Notes: a model not told the origin generated them from the letters alone. 46,558 nucleotides of DNA from Bacillota bacterium (GCA_021791495.1 JAJYWN010000016.1:102970-149527); one strand, 5' to 3'; positions 9,086 through 17,751 are shown, counted from the stretch's first letter. A program made the numbers and translations.

Positions 9086-9776
9086 TTGCTTATGTCTACC
9101 TGCCAGCTTCCATCGGCGTCAACCGAGAGCCAGTTGACGCCTCGGGCCGGTACTCGAACCGCCTTGGACCCACTCCATGCTCCGATCTCATTGGCGAGCA
9201 ACTCCAGCTTCTGCCCCTTGTTATTCATCAGGAGGACCGCGAAGTTGCTTTCCCCGTCGTGCTTCATGGCGAACCCCGCACGTCCACTGTCCATCTGGAC
9301 GGGTCCGACAGCATACGGCCCCTTACCCTGGTAAGTCGTCGGTATTGCCTTGCCTGATGTAACACGCGGTTGCAGAATCGTAACCTTCCAGCTACCGTCC
9401 GCGTCGGTTTCGAGCAGATATGAGCCTGCCTTCACCCCAACGGGAACGGCGCCAACGTAGCGGCCGATGACATTGGACAATAGGTCGATCTTGTTTCCGT
9501 TGCCAGGAGAAAGACCGCGAAGTTGGTGGATCCTCCGTGGCCCATCACAAAAACGGTTAGGCCGGTAGCAAGTTGGAGGGTCTTTGTCGCGGTCTGGCCT
9601 TTGCCGGACAGCTCTATGGGGTCGGGCGTGGTCTCCGGAGGAGTTGGCGTTTCCACTTTCGGCAGGGGCGAGGGACTTGATGTCACAGGTGTAGACGCCG
9701 GCCGCGTGCTGCACCCAGAGAAGGCCAGCGGGATCAGGGCAAGGAGCGTGGAGAGAACAAGAGTCCGAACGGGCAC
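9082..9776 (-). pseudogene. Putative lipoprotein with two tandem repeats, frameshifted
   Basis: The product begins with a lipoprotein signal peptide (MPVRTLVLSTLLALIPLAFSGC, written here as two parts: basic start and lipobox LAFSGC). A Pro/Thr-rich linker follows. Two related units of about 65 residues come next. The first runs through TNFAVFLL, NKIDLLSNVIGRYVGAVPVG and LLETDADGSWKVTI. The second has SNFAVLLMNNKGQKLELLAN and LSVDADGSWQVDISK. The GTG start at 9776 has AGGAGG a few nt upstream. The frame changes near 9500-9520, inside repeat one, so the gene is broken or mis-sequenced. Each unit looks like a small beta-rich module; the function is unknown. It is divergent from the TrlF-like gene. 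Confidence 0.55.
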
Positions 9777-9786
9777 GAGAAACCAC

Positions 9787-10200
9787 CTCCTATGGCCTCA
9801 GATCAAACCACAAACCCGCATCACCCGCCACCGCCTCTGGCACCCATCTTCCGGTAGGACAGGAGCGGCTGATCGGGCCCCAGGGGGTAGGGGAGGAATC
9901 CAGCCGTGGACGCACACGCCACCAATGCCTTTTCCCCCTCCGAGGAAAGCACGGCGGCGCCCGAGTAGGTCGGGCATCGGACCCTTACAAGGTGCTGGCC
10001 GCCGCGATCATCGCCCAGGCCGTTCAGGACGCGAGAGACGAGAGGCCGGCCCGGGAGTGCCGGCGGAAGGACGCGGAGAAGTTCTTGCGGGGGCGGTGGT
10101 CCGGGACACTGGCGGCATTGCTCGGCGTAGATGCGACCTTGATTCCGGGGCGGAATTCGGCCTGTTGTCTAGGAACCTGCCGAAGTTCGGCGAAAGGAGA
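9787..10200 (+). other. Gene-poor stretch with a remnant of a small element-encoded protein
   Basis: No confident gene starts here. In one forward frame (about 9962-10140) the sequence reads DPYKVLAAAIIAQAVQDARD and continues as ECRRKDAEKFLRGRWSGTLA. This resembles small uncharacterised proteins carried by phages and integrative elements of Bacillota, a resemblance from memory only. It has no clear start codon or ribosome binding site and appears to shift frame near 10150. I treat it as a decayed remnant. Confidence 0.3.
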
Positions 10201-10229
10201 ATGATGGCGAGAAACGGCTCGGAGAACGG

Positions 10230-12590
10230 GTGAGTCCGTCGGCAACGCACAGTGAGATACTCGAGCAATATAACCTACTCTTGACTCTGTCATTGGGGGC
10301 CGTCTACCGCGAGGTTGACCTCCACATTCACACCCCCGGCTCGCGACGTGACTACAAGTTTCATGGTCAGTTATACGAGAAAGTCCCCATCGAGCAGGTC
10401 ATCAGTGAGGCGCTGGCAGTAGGGCTGTACACCAAAGAGCAGTTCGCGCAATCCGGGATTCCACAGGGTGAAGACAAGGATAGGCTCATGGCGGAACTCA
10501 TAGTTCTGACGGCTGCTCGGAAAGGCCTCAGCGCGATTGCCATAACGGACCATGATACCTGTGATTGGTACCCGAAGATAGTAACTGCATATGAGCAGTT
10601 GCGGAAACGTTTTGAACAGGTGAAGCCGCTTGCCATCTTCCCTGGAGTGGAAATCACAAGCTCTAGCCAGCACCACATCATAGCCATATTCGACCCGCCC
10701 AAATGGAAAGAGTCCTGGGAGAAGCTTCATTCGGCGATATACGACCAGGAGACCGGGGAATCGTACAAGAGCGAAAGCGACGTCGTAGACGCAATAGAGG
10801 CATGCGGGGCTATCGCCTACCTGCCTCATTTTGATACGGCAGAGAACTTCCGGGACATGTTCGAAGGAGTTACGAGCAGTACGAAGGCTCGGGTTCTCAA
10901 ACACAAAGCGCTCTTGGCAATCGGTTTCCGCCAGTATGAGATGCATCGGATAGTGAGAGACGAACTGACGCGCCGCGGCCCGTACCATCGTGAAGTGCCT
11001 CCGGCGTTTATCCAAGACTCCGACGCGCACGATATAGACGAGATTGGCTGTAGGCCGGTGTCTCTGAAACTGGACACCTATACCTTCACAGCCCTTAAGT
11101 ATGCGCTGCGTGAACCGGGATCGCGAGTCGCACCAAAGCACCCTCCGGCCCGGGTCGTCCCAAGGTTCCTCGGCGTTGCGATGTCTGGAGGTTGGTTCAC
11201 CAATGACCGCGGCTGGACCCGCATTCGGTTTAGTTCGGGTCTATCAGTCATTGTGGGGGGCCGAGGTACTGGTAAGTCGACCATTCTTAAGGTGATGCGC
11301 GCTGCCCTCAACCGATTTGTGGATGATAAAGACGAGAAGCTCTTTCTGTCTAGTTTCACCGACATACTGGTGTTCTTCGAGTTCGAAGGTGAGCATTGCT
11401 GCGCGGCACTATCACCGTCGCCTGACGTCTATGACATAAAGTCCACTTCGATCAATGAGTGGGTCGACACCTATTGGATCTATGGCAATCACCTGGAGGA
11501 GATGGACTACACCCAATGGGCCGCGGCCAGAAAGCGGCTGATTCCAGAGGTCTATAGTCAGTCAAAGCTGGCTCAGGTTGCGAGCAACCCCACGGGTTTC
11601 GAGGAGTTCTTTGACCAACTCGTCTGCCTCCGAGATGGGGGCCAGGCGTACTCTGACCTCTTGGATCGGGAGAAGCAGATATTGTTGCACCTGGAATCCC
11701 TTGGACGGACATTTACAAACAGCTTTGCGCAGGAGAAGCTGACCTCGCTGAGGCAGCAGCTATCCGAGACACGGAGAGATATTCAAATACGGCGGCACGA
11801 AATGATCAAATTGTTGAACCTTCGGGCAAAGAACCGGGTCAAGCTTGAGTTATCGCTGGTGGATCATCGGGACGCCCTTTTTGAGGGGCTTGCCTGGGTG
11901 GCTCGGGGCGCAGGTCACTCGAGTGACGCCGACCGCTTCACGAGTGTCGCCGAATTGCTTGCGCCTCTTGACCCCACAGAGCTCACCATTCTGCTGGCTA
12001 GAGGCGACCATAGGGAGATACTTAGGCAGTCCGGAACGGCGGCGATCAGTGAAAAGGATCTTGCGGACGCACTGAGATTCTTTACCGAGAACGTTAGGTA
12101 CGTAGCCGAACGAGCCCTGGTATTGCAGGAGGACTACGAACTCCGTGTCTTGTTCAATTGTTCGCGTGATAGGGGTGTTCGGGGCGACATCTGGCGGCCG
12201 CTTCAACATCTGTCCTATGGGCAAAGGGCAGTGGCGGTGACGGTCTTGGTGACCGAATCAAACGCTGAGGGATCCCCGGCCCCATTAATCATAGACCAGC
12301 CAGAGGATAGCCTCGACAATGCCTTCCTCCATGACAACCTTGTTAGGTCACTCAGAAGGATAAAGGCCCGCCGGCAGGTCATTCTCGTTACCCATAGTCC
12401 AACCATTGTTGCTGGAGCCGACGCCGACCAAGTCATCTGCCTCAGCGCAAGTGACATTTGTGGCTGGGTTCAAAGGCAAGGATCCCTTGACAACCTTAAG
12501 GTGCAGCAGTTCGTTGTCGACACCCTGGAAGGAACCAAAGACGCGCTTCTTGGTCGAGTCCTAAAGTACGAAGCTGCGTTGGATTCCTGA
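10230..12590 (+). CDS. PHP-domain + SMC/ABC-type ATPase (TrlF-like), candidate defence effector
   Basis: This 786-aa protein combines two modules. Residues 1-300 form a PHP-type metal-dependent phosphoesterase domain: VDLHIHT (His32, His34), AITDHDTCDW, FPGVEITSS, and a late QDSDAHDIDEIG motif. Residues 310-786 form an ABC/SMC-like ATPase: Walker A GGRGTGKST (about 343-351), a central coiled-coil-like stretch (about 490-540), signature LSYGQRAVAV (about 660), Walker B PLIIDQPEDSLDN (about 686-698) and H-loop VTHSPTI. This is the architecture annotated as TrlF family AAA-like ATPases. By analogy it may sense DNA or RNA and cleave nucleic acid with the PHP domain (inference). The GTG start has GGAG five nt upstream and overlaps a tiny ORF's stop. 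Motifs and frame are intact, unlike most island genes. Confidence 0.85.
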   Translation: MSPSATHSEILEQYNLLLTLSLGAVYREVDLHIHTPGSRRDYKFHGQLYEKVPIEQVISEALAVGLYTKEQFAQSGIPQGEDKDRLMAELIVLTAARKGLSAIAITDHDTCDWYPKIVTAYEQLRKRFEQVKPLAIFPGVEITSSSQHHIIAIFDPPKWKESWEKLHSAIYDQETGESYKSESDVVDAIEACGAIAYLPHFDTAENFRDMFEGVTSSTKARVLKHKALLAIGFRQYEMHRIVRDELTRRGPYHREVPPAFIQDSDAHDIDEIGCRPVSLKLDTYTFTALKYALREPGSRVAPKHPPARVVPRFLGVAMSGGWFTNDRGWTRIRFSSGLSVIVGGRGTGKSTILKVMRAALNRFVDDKDEKLFLSSFTDILVFFEFEGEHCCAALSPSPDVYDIKSTSINEWVDTYWIYGNHLEEMDYTQWAAARKRLIPEVYSQSKLAQVASNPTGFEEFFDQLVCLRDGGQAYSDLLDREKQILLHLESLGRTFTNSFAQEKLTSLRQQLSETRRDIQIRRHEMIKLLNLRAKNRVKLELSLVDHRDALFEGLAWVARGAGHSSDADRFTSVAELLAPLDPTELTILLARGDHREILRQSGTAAISEKDLADALRFFTENVRYVAERALVLQEDYELRVLFNCSRDRGVRGDIWRPLQHLSYGQRAVAVTVLVTESNAEGSPAPLIIDQPEDSLDNAFLHDNLVRSLRRIKARRQVILVTHSPTIVAGADADQVICLSASDICGWVQRQGSLDNLKVQQFVVDTLEGTKDALLGRVLKYEAALDS

Positions 12591-12726
12591 GTGTGCTTTC
12601 TGTCAGGAACCGTGTCAGGAACGCCGTGGATAAGCCCTATGCTTTCCGGGTACAGATTGGGAAACAGACCCTTCAGAACAGGGCACTTTGGGACAGGGTG
12701 AGATAGGCCGTGAAGCCCCACCCACA

Positions 12727-12766
12727 AATGGCATTCAGAAGGCCCGGGGCTTAATCCCGCTCTCCA
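12727..12766 (+). repeat. Right attachment site: decayed copy of tRNA-Ala 3' half
   Basis: AATGGCATTCAGAAGG (12727-12742) is identical to 4677-4692 in tRNA-Ala. The CCGGGG block (12744-12749) also matches, followed by a degenerate T-arm and acceptor end (AATCCC, then TCCA at 12763-12766). It lacks a 5' tRNA half. This is the expected displaced tRNA fragment at the far end of an integrated element, free to mutate because it is non-functional. Confidence 0.75.
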
Positions 12767-12860
12767 GAGCGCCGAATCTCAACCGGATCTTCACAATCTC
12801 GGCCTACACTAGGTACGCCAGGACAAAATCACCAGGTAGTTTGACCTGGGGGGTCAGAGC

Positions 12861-13463
12861 GTGGACGGGGGATGGGCCATGAGGCGAGGAAGGAAAACGG
12901 AGCGCGCAGTGGGTGGTCGCGAGGGCAGACGCCAGGCGGTCCGGCAAGCAGCCGGCGGAGCCACTGGTATCCCTAGCGGGTGGAAGACGGCCGCCGTGTT
13001 GGTGATCATCGTTGTTGCCGCCGGAGTTGTCGCGGCCCTCAGGGCGTCGAAGGTAGCTCCATCGGCCGGTGGATCCGCGGGGAGAGTGGAGATGACCGAC
13101 GTCAAGGTAGTGGCGGCCGGTGGCCAAATTGCCTTTGACCTGGCGGCCGTCAAGACATCGCGGCTGGTCTACGCCGACTACAAGGCCAACGGCAAGACCG
13201 TTCCCCTGCTTGCTTACACGAGCCCCTCGGGCAAAGTGGTAGCCGCGGTCAGTGTGTGCGAACCCTGCGCGTCCACGCGTTTTCATCTTGATGGCAAGTT
13301 ACTGGTGTGCAACACCTGTGGGACACAGTGGGAACTGGAGACGCTCAAAGGGGTGGCGGGCGGATGCCAGAAATACCCGCCCCAGAAGCTAACCGGCGAA
13401 ACAAAGGGAGACAAGGTTCTGGTGAATGAAGCAAGTGTCGCCGGCTGGAAGCCACGGCCGTAG
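12861..13463 (+). CDS. DUF2318 (Fe-S/metal-binding) membrane-anchored protein
   Basis: The protein has a basic cytoplasmic N-terminus, one membrane anchor (about residues 43-63) and an external DUF2318 domain. The domain is recognised by VSVCEPCASTRFHLDGKLLV followed by CNTCGTQWELETLKG, with two CxxC-type cysteine pairs, and GGCQKYPP, adding a fifth Cys. DUF2318 proteins occur in bacterial iron-uptake loci next to FtsX/MacB-type permeases and an ABC ATPase (for example the Campylobacter p19-FetM-type locus). Here the same partners follow immediately (13486-15392), but no FetM/Ftr1 permease or P19 is nearby. The start is uncertain: GTG 12861 or ATG 12879, neither with a strong ribosome binding site. 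Confidence 0.75.
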   Translation: MDGGWAMRRGRKTERAVGGREGRRQAVRQAAGGATGIPSGWKTAAVLVIIVVAAGVVAALRASKVAPSAGGSAGRVEMTDVKVVAAGGQIAFDLAAVKTSRLVYADYKANGKTVPLLAYTSPSGKVVAAVSVCEPCASTRFHLDGKLLVCNTCGTQWELETLKGVAGGCQKYPPQKLTGETKGDKVLVNEASVAGWKPRP

Positions 13464-13485
13464 GCCGGCGGAGGTAGGGAGACAC

Positions 13486-14688
13486 GTGACCTTTCTGGGA
13501 ATTGCCGCGGCAAACGTGCGGCGCCGGCCCGTCCGGGCGTTGTTTGTGGTCATCAGTCTGGCCATCGCCATCGCGACGGTGGTGTCCCTCCTGACGGTGT
13601 CACGCGCTTTAAAGGCGGATACCGAAGCATCTCTGGACGAGTATGGGGCGAACATCGTGGTCGTGCCGCGTTCTGGCTCACTGACCCTCTCGTACGGCGG
13701 GGTCAACGTGCCGGCGGTTTCCTACGGGACTTCGGAGTTCAGCGCCGACGTGGTGTCCGCCGTACGCTCCATCAGGAATGCCGAGAACATCAGCGTCGTG
13801 TCGCCCAAGCTGATCGGAGCGACGTCTGTCACGGTCGTGGCGGACCACCCGGTCCCCATCCTCCTGGTTGGGGTGGATTTCCAGAGTGAGATGGCGATGA
13901 AGAAGTGGTGGCAGGTCACAGGAGAGGTACCACGCGGGCAGTCTGAAGTGCTTCTGGGGAGCGCGGTGGCCGAGCAACTGAAAAAGGGGCCGGGCGATAC
14001 TCTTACCATGGGAGACGCCGCGGTCGCCCCGGCCGGCGCCGGGCCGGACCCTCCGCGCGTCGCCGGGGTCCTGGTCGAGACCGGATCGGCCGAAGACGGG
14101 CTTATCTTCGCCGATCTGGGCTTCACCCAAAGGCTGTTAGGCAAGGCCGGCCGCTTGTCCATGGTGGAGATCTCCGCCCGGTGCAATACCTGCCCCATCG
14201 AGGAAATCGTCCGCCAACTGACGTTGGCCCTGCCCGGCGCGCGGGTTACGGCCCTGAAGCAGGCGGTTCAGTCTCGCCTGGATACCATCGGCCGGCTGGG
14301 ACGGTTCTCCCTGGCCGTGGCGGCCGTGGTGGTCCTGATCGGCGCCCTGGTGGCCGCCGTGTCCGTTTCGTCTTCGGTGAACGAGCGGACCCGCGAAATC
14401 GGGATCTTCCGGGCCGTCGGTTTCCGGGGAGTGGAAATCGCCGTCATCATTCTGGGTGAGGTCGCGTTGGAGAGCGTTATTGGCGGCGCCCTGGGTGTGA
14501 TCCTGGGGGGGGTGGCCGCCGGGACCATTGGCACAGTGGCCGCCGGTCTCAAGGTGAGCCCATGGCCGGGGTTGCCATTGGCGGGAGTGGGGATGGCGCT
14601 GGCCTTGCTCGCGGGCCTGCTGGCGGGAGCCTATCCCTCGCGGAAGGCCGCGCGATTGGACCCCGTGGACGCCTTGCGTTTCATCTGA
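13486..14688 (+). CDS. ABC transporter permease, MacB/FtsX type
   Basis: This 400-aa protein has the MacB/FtsX layout: one N-terminal helix (NVRRRPVRALFVVISLAIAI), a large extracellular domain (about residues 45-270), then three C-terminal helices including SVNERTREIGIFRAVGFRG, the conserved coupling loop. I prefer GTG 13486, since GGAGG/GGGAG lie at 13470-13481. The ATG at 13426 would overlap the DUF2318 gene by 38 nt and add 20 residues without hydrophobic character. An extracellular CNTCP motif (NTCPIEEI) gives two cysteines that could bind metal or form a disulfide (inference). It pairs with the ATPase downstream. Confidence 0.85.
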   Translation: MTFLGIAAANVRRRPVRALFVVISLAIAIATVVSLLTVSRALKADTEASLDEYGANIVVVPRSGSLTLSYGGVNVPAVSYGTSEFSADVVSAVRSIRNAENISVVSPKLIGATSVTVVADHPVPILLVGVDFQSEMAMKKWWQVTGEVPRGQSEVLLGSAVAEQLKKGPGDTLTMGDAAVAPAGAGPDPPRVAGVLVETGSAEDGLIFADLGFTQRLLGKAGRLSMVEISARCNTCPIEEIVRQLTLALPGARVTALKQAVQSRLDTIGRLGRFSLAVAAVVVLIGALVAAVSVSSSVNERTREIGIFRAVGFRGVEIAVIILGEVALESVIGGALGVILGGVAAGTIGTVAAGLKVSPWPGLPLAGVGMALALLAGLLAGAYPSRKAARLDPVDALRFI

Positions 14689-14726
14689 GAGCGGGAGCCA
14701 CTTCAATGCCAGGTGGGAGCGACCGG

Positions 14727-15392
14727 ATGGACAGCATCGTTTCCTTGAAGCAGGTGACCAAGCAATACCCGGGCGGCGGCCGACCCGCCCTGGACCGGGT
14801 GGACCTTGCCATTCAGGAGGGCGCTTTCGTGGGAGTGATGGGCGCGTCAGGCTCGGGCAAGAGCACGCTCCTTTCCATATTGGGAGCCATGGCGACTCCC
14901 ACATCCGGTCAGGTGATGGTGGACGGGCTGGACGTGACCAGCCTGGGTCCGGAGGGACGCGCGGTCTTCCGCCGGGAGTACCTCGGCTTCGTCTTTCAGC
15001 ATCTGCAGCTCGTACCGTACCTGACGGCCATCGAGAATGTGGCCCTCCCCTTGGCCGCGATGTCCGGACAGCGCCGTGAGAAGCTGGAACTCGCGGCCGA
15101 GTGCCTGGCCCGGGTCCGACTGACCGGCAAGGAGAGAAACCTGCCCACTCAGCTTTCCGGCGGCGAGCAACAGCGGGTGGCGATAGCCCGGGCCTTGGTG
15201 AACCGCCCTCCGATCATCCTGGCGGACGAGCCCACAGGCAATCTGGACACCGACAACGGTCAGGAGATCATCGGCCTTCTCCGCGATATCAACGACGACG
15301 GTCACACTGTGGTCATGGTGACCCATAACCCGGCCTATGCGGCCATTGTCAGCGACATCGTGACCTTGAGAGACGGACGGATCGTGTCCTGA
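14727..15392 (+). CDS. ABC transporter ATP-binding protein, MacB/LolD type
   Basis: This is the ATPase partner of the upstream FtsX-type permease. It has Walker [13 protein letters not shown]-loop region [17 protein letters not shown], signature [15 protein letters not shown], Walker [13 protein letters not shown] and H-loop VTHNP, all canonical. The ATG at 14727 ([10 protein letters not shown]) has GGGAG seven nt upstream; ATG 14706 is an alternative adding seven residues. It ends with [12 protein letters not shown], a usual end for this class. Together with the DUF2318 protein it forms a three-gene cassette, probably for iron or redox-linked export/import across the membrane (inference). 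Confidence 0.88.
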   Translation: MDSIVSLKQVTKQYPGGGRPALDRVDLAIQEGAFVGVMGASGSGKSTLLSILGAMATPTSGQVMVDGLDVTSLGPEGRAVFRREYLGFVFQHLQLVPYLTAIENVALPLAAMSGQRREKLELAAECLARVRLTGKERNLPTQLSGGEQQRVAIARALVNRPPIILADEPTGNLDTDNGQEIIGLLRDINDDGHTVVMVTHNPAYAAIVSDIVTLRDGRIVS

Positions 15393-15443
15393 AGGCGGTC
15401 TTCCGGCACCCAACCGGTCCCCCCACTTCATTCTGATTAGTCC

Positions 15444-15473
15444 TTGTCAAACCGTAATGGTTGGCTGTATATT
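15444..15473 (+). promoter_or_regulatory. Promoter of the marR-ABC exporter operon
   Basis: TTGTCA (15444-15449) and TATATT (15468-15473) are spaced by 18 bp. The pair sits directly upstream of a palindrome (15479-15500) and the marR gene, so transcription would start within or beside the palindrome. Confidence 0.6.
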
Positions 15474-15478
15474 TAGTT

Positions 15479-15500
15479 CATTACAGAACGTTCGGTAATG
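15479..15500. promoter_or_regulatory. 22-bp palindromic operator, probably bound by the MarR regulator
   Basis: CATTAC and GTAATG flank a perfect GAACGTTC core, giving a 22-bp inverted repeat with one mismatched pair (15485/15494). It lies 5 bp after the -10 box and 16 bp before the marR start. MarR proteins bind such dyads as dimers and usually repress their own operon. Binding by this MarR is inferred from position. Confidence 0.6.
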
Positions 15501-15516
15501 TACGAGGTGAGAAGAC

Positions 15517-15972
15517 ATGCCCGAATCCGATGCCCGGACCGAGATCGGCGAGCTCTGGCGCCAAGTGAACCGCCAAATGCACGACCGGTTCAAGCAGGTC
15601 TTCCGGGACAGCGACCTGCCTTTCGGCGCGATGATTGCCCTCCGCCACATCCAGCAGATGCCGGGGGTTACCGTCAGCGAACTGGCGCGACGCTCCGGAG
15701 TAGTGAAAAGCCACGTCTCCTCCATGATGGACCAGTTGGCCCGCCGCCGCTATGTGGAGAAGCGGACCGACCCGGAAGACCAGCGCCTGGTCCGCGTCTA
15801 TGTCGCTCAGGGCGCCGTCGACCAGATGGCCGAAATGGAGACCCGGATGAGAGAGGCCTGGTCGGGTGCGTTGGACGAGGTACCCGACGACCAATTGGAG
15901 GAGGTGGCGAGAGGTCTGCGAATCTTGCTGACCGCTCTGGAGAACGCGAACCGTGGGACCCCTGGGCACTAA
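15517..15972 (+). CDS. MarR family transcriptional regulator
   Basis: This 151-aa winged-helix regulator contains the MarR core: IQQMPGVTVSELARRSGVVK (helix-turn-helix), HVSSMMDQLARRRYVEKRTD and the wing DPEDQRLVRVYV (DxRxxxVxxT-like). The ATG at 15517 is preceded by GAGGTGAG. It probably represses itself and the two ABC half-exporters that follow within about 50 nt, responding to a drug or lipid-like ligand by analogy with similar operons. The palindrome just upstream is its likely operator. Confidence 0.9.
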   Translation: MPESDARTEIGELWRQVNRQMHDRFKQVFRDSDLPFGAMIALRHIQQMPGVTVSELARRSGVVKSHVSSMMDQLARRRYVEKRTDPEDQRLVRVYVAQGAVDQMAEMETRMREAWSGALDEVPDDQLEEVARGLRILLTALENANRGTPGH

Positions 15973-16020
15973 GCCCATCGGTTGACTTGCGCAGCATCGA
16001 CCACCGACGGAGATGATCAC

Positions 16021-17751
16021 TTGACTAAGCTCGCCAAATTCCTCAAGCCTTTTACCGCCCTGGTGGCGGCCACTTTGGTGCTGGTGTTCCTCCAGTCCAT
16101 GGCGGAACTGTACCTGCCGACCCTGATGGCGGATATCGTGAATACCGGCGTCATGAAGAACGATGTCGCCTACATCTGGCAGGTGGGCCGGCTAATGCTA
16201 CTGGTCGCGGCCGGAGACGCCGTGGCCGCGGTGTTGGCCTCCTTCTTCTCCTCGCGCACGGCGGCGGGTTTCGGCCGCAACCTGCGTAACCGGATCTTCA
16301 CTCAGGTGGAAGGGTTCTCCCTCCACGAGTTCGACCGCATCGGCACCGCCACGCTCATCACCCGGACTACCAACGACGTCACACAGGTCCAGATGGTCCT
16401 GATGATCATGATGCGCATGATGGTCATGGCTCCCATGATGGCCATCGGGGGAATCATCATGGCCGTCCGCAAGGATGCCGCCCTTTCCTGGCTGTTGGTG
16501 GTCGTCGTGCCCATTCTGGGCGCCGTCATCTTGTTCATGGCCAGTAAAGGTCTGCCCTTGTTCCGGATCATGCAGATCAAGCTGGATAAGCTGAACTTGG
16601 TACTCCGGGAACGCCTGACCGGTATCCGGGTCATCCGCGCTTTCAACCGCACCGATCACGAGATGGCGCGGTTCACCGATGCCAACCGCGATCTCACCGA
16701 TACGGCCATCAAGGTGAACCGGATCATGGCGGCCATGATGCCCATCATGATGCTCCTCATGAACCTCACCTCCATCGCGATCATCTGGTTCGGGGCCATC
16801 CGCATCGACCGCGGGCAAATGCTGATTGGCAACATGATGGCTTTCATCCAGTACGCCATGCAGATTTTGTTCTCCATGCTCATGGTGTCGATGATGTTCA
16901 TCATGGTGCCGCGTGCGGCCGCCTCTGCCGGCCGGATCAACGAAGTCCTGGAAGTGGTCCCGGCTCTCAACGATCCACCCCAAGGTTCCGCGAAGGGTGC
17001 CACCGGACGGCGGGGTCTGGTGGAGTTCCGCGATGTGACCTTCTGCTATCCGGGGGCTGAACAGCCTGCTCTCAGCCACATTTCCTTCACCGCCGGCCCC
17101 GGTGAGGTCACCGCCATCATCGGCGGCACCGGATCGGGTAAATCGACCTTGGTGAACCTTATCCCGCGGTTCTATGATGTCCAGAGCGGTTCCGTCCTGG
17201 TGGACGGGGTGGATGTCCGCGCGATGACCCAGGAGACCCTCCGTGAGAAAATCGGATTCGTCCCCCAGCAGGCCATCCTCTTCACCGGCACTGTGGCGGA
17301 TAACATCCGCTACGGCAAGGAAAACGCCTCCGACGACGAGGTCCGGTCGGCGGCGGAGACCGCCCAGGCAGTGGACTTCATCGCCGCCATGCCCAACGGT
17401 TTCGATTCCTACATCGCCCAAGGTGGCGTCAACTTCTCTGGCGGTCAAAAACAGCGCCTGGCCATCGCCAGGGCATTGGTGCGGCGCCCCGAGGTCTACG
17501 TTTTCGATGACAGCTTCTCGGCGCTGGACTTCAAGACCGACGCGCGGCTGCGCGCCGCGCTCCGAAAGAGGACGGCGGACTCCACGGTGCTCATCGTGGC
17601 CCAACGGGTGGGCACCATCATGGACGCCGACCGCATCCTGGTCTTGGATGATGGCCACGTGGTCGGCATGGGTACCCACCAGGAATTGATGAGAAGCTGC
17701 AATGTCTACCGCGAAATCGTATCCTCGCAGATCGAGGAGGAATTGGCATGA
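16021..17751 (+). CDS. ABC exporter half-transporter A (permease + ATPase, degenerate catalytic site)
   Basis: This 576-aa half-exporter has a six-helix membrane domain (residues 1-315) and a C-terminal ATPase. The ATPase has Walker A GGTGSGKSTLV, signature NFSGGQKQRLAIARAL and Walker B VYVFDDSFSALD. Asp replaces the catalytic Glu after Walker B (DD instead of DE), as in the degenerate subunit of heterodimeric exporters such as TM287/288 and BmrCD. TTG 16021 is chosen since GGAG is 8 nt upstream. The next gene overlaps by 4 nt (ATGA), matching a fixed 1:1 pair. A Met-rich stretch (about residues 123-145) is part of a membrane helix. Confidence 0.9.
   Translation: MTKLAKFLKPFTALVAATLVLVFLQSMAELYLPTLMADIVNTGVMKNDVAYIWQVGRLMLLVAAGDAVAAVLASFFSSRTAAGFGRNLRNRIFTQVEGFSLHEFDRIGTATLITRTTNDVTQVQMVLMIMMRMMVMAPMMAIGGIIMAVRKDAALSWLLVVVVPILGAVILFMASKGLPLFRIMQIKLDKLNLVLRERLTGIRVIRAFNRTDHEMARFTDANRDLTDTAIKVNRIMAAMMPIMMLLMNLTSIAIIWFGAIRIDRGQMLIGNMMAFIQYAMQILFSMLMVSMMFIMVPRAAASAGRINEVLEVVPALNDPPQGSAKGATGRRGLVEFRDVTFCYPGAEQPALSHISFTAGPGEVTAIIGGTGSGKSTLVNLIPRFYDVQSGSVLVDGVDVRAMTQETLREKIGFVPQQAILFTGTVADNIRYGKENASDDEVRSAAETAQAVDFIAAMPNGFDSYIAQGGVNFSGGQKQRLAIARALVRRPEVYVFDDSFSALDFKTDARLRAALRKRTADSTVLIVAQRVGTIMDADRILVLDDGHVVGMGTHQELMRSCNVYREIVSSQIEEELA

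Noticed and set aside
16390-16470. Methionine-rich stretch in ABC half-transporter A as a metal-binding site
   Set aside because: It lies in a membrane helix, and similar Met-rich helices occur in this exporter family; probably not a metal site.
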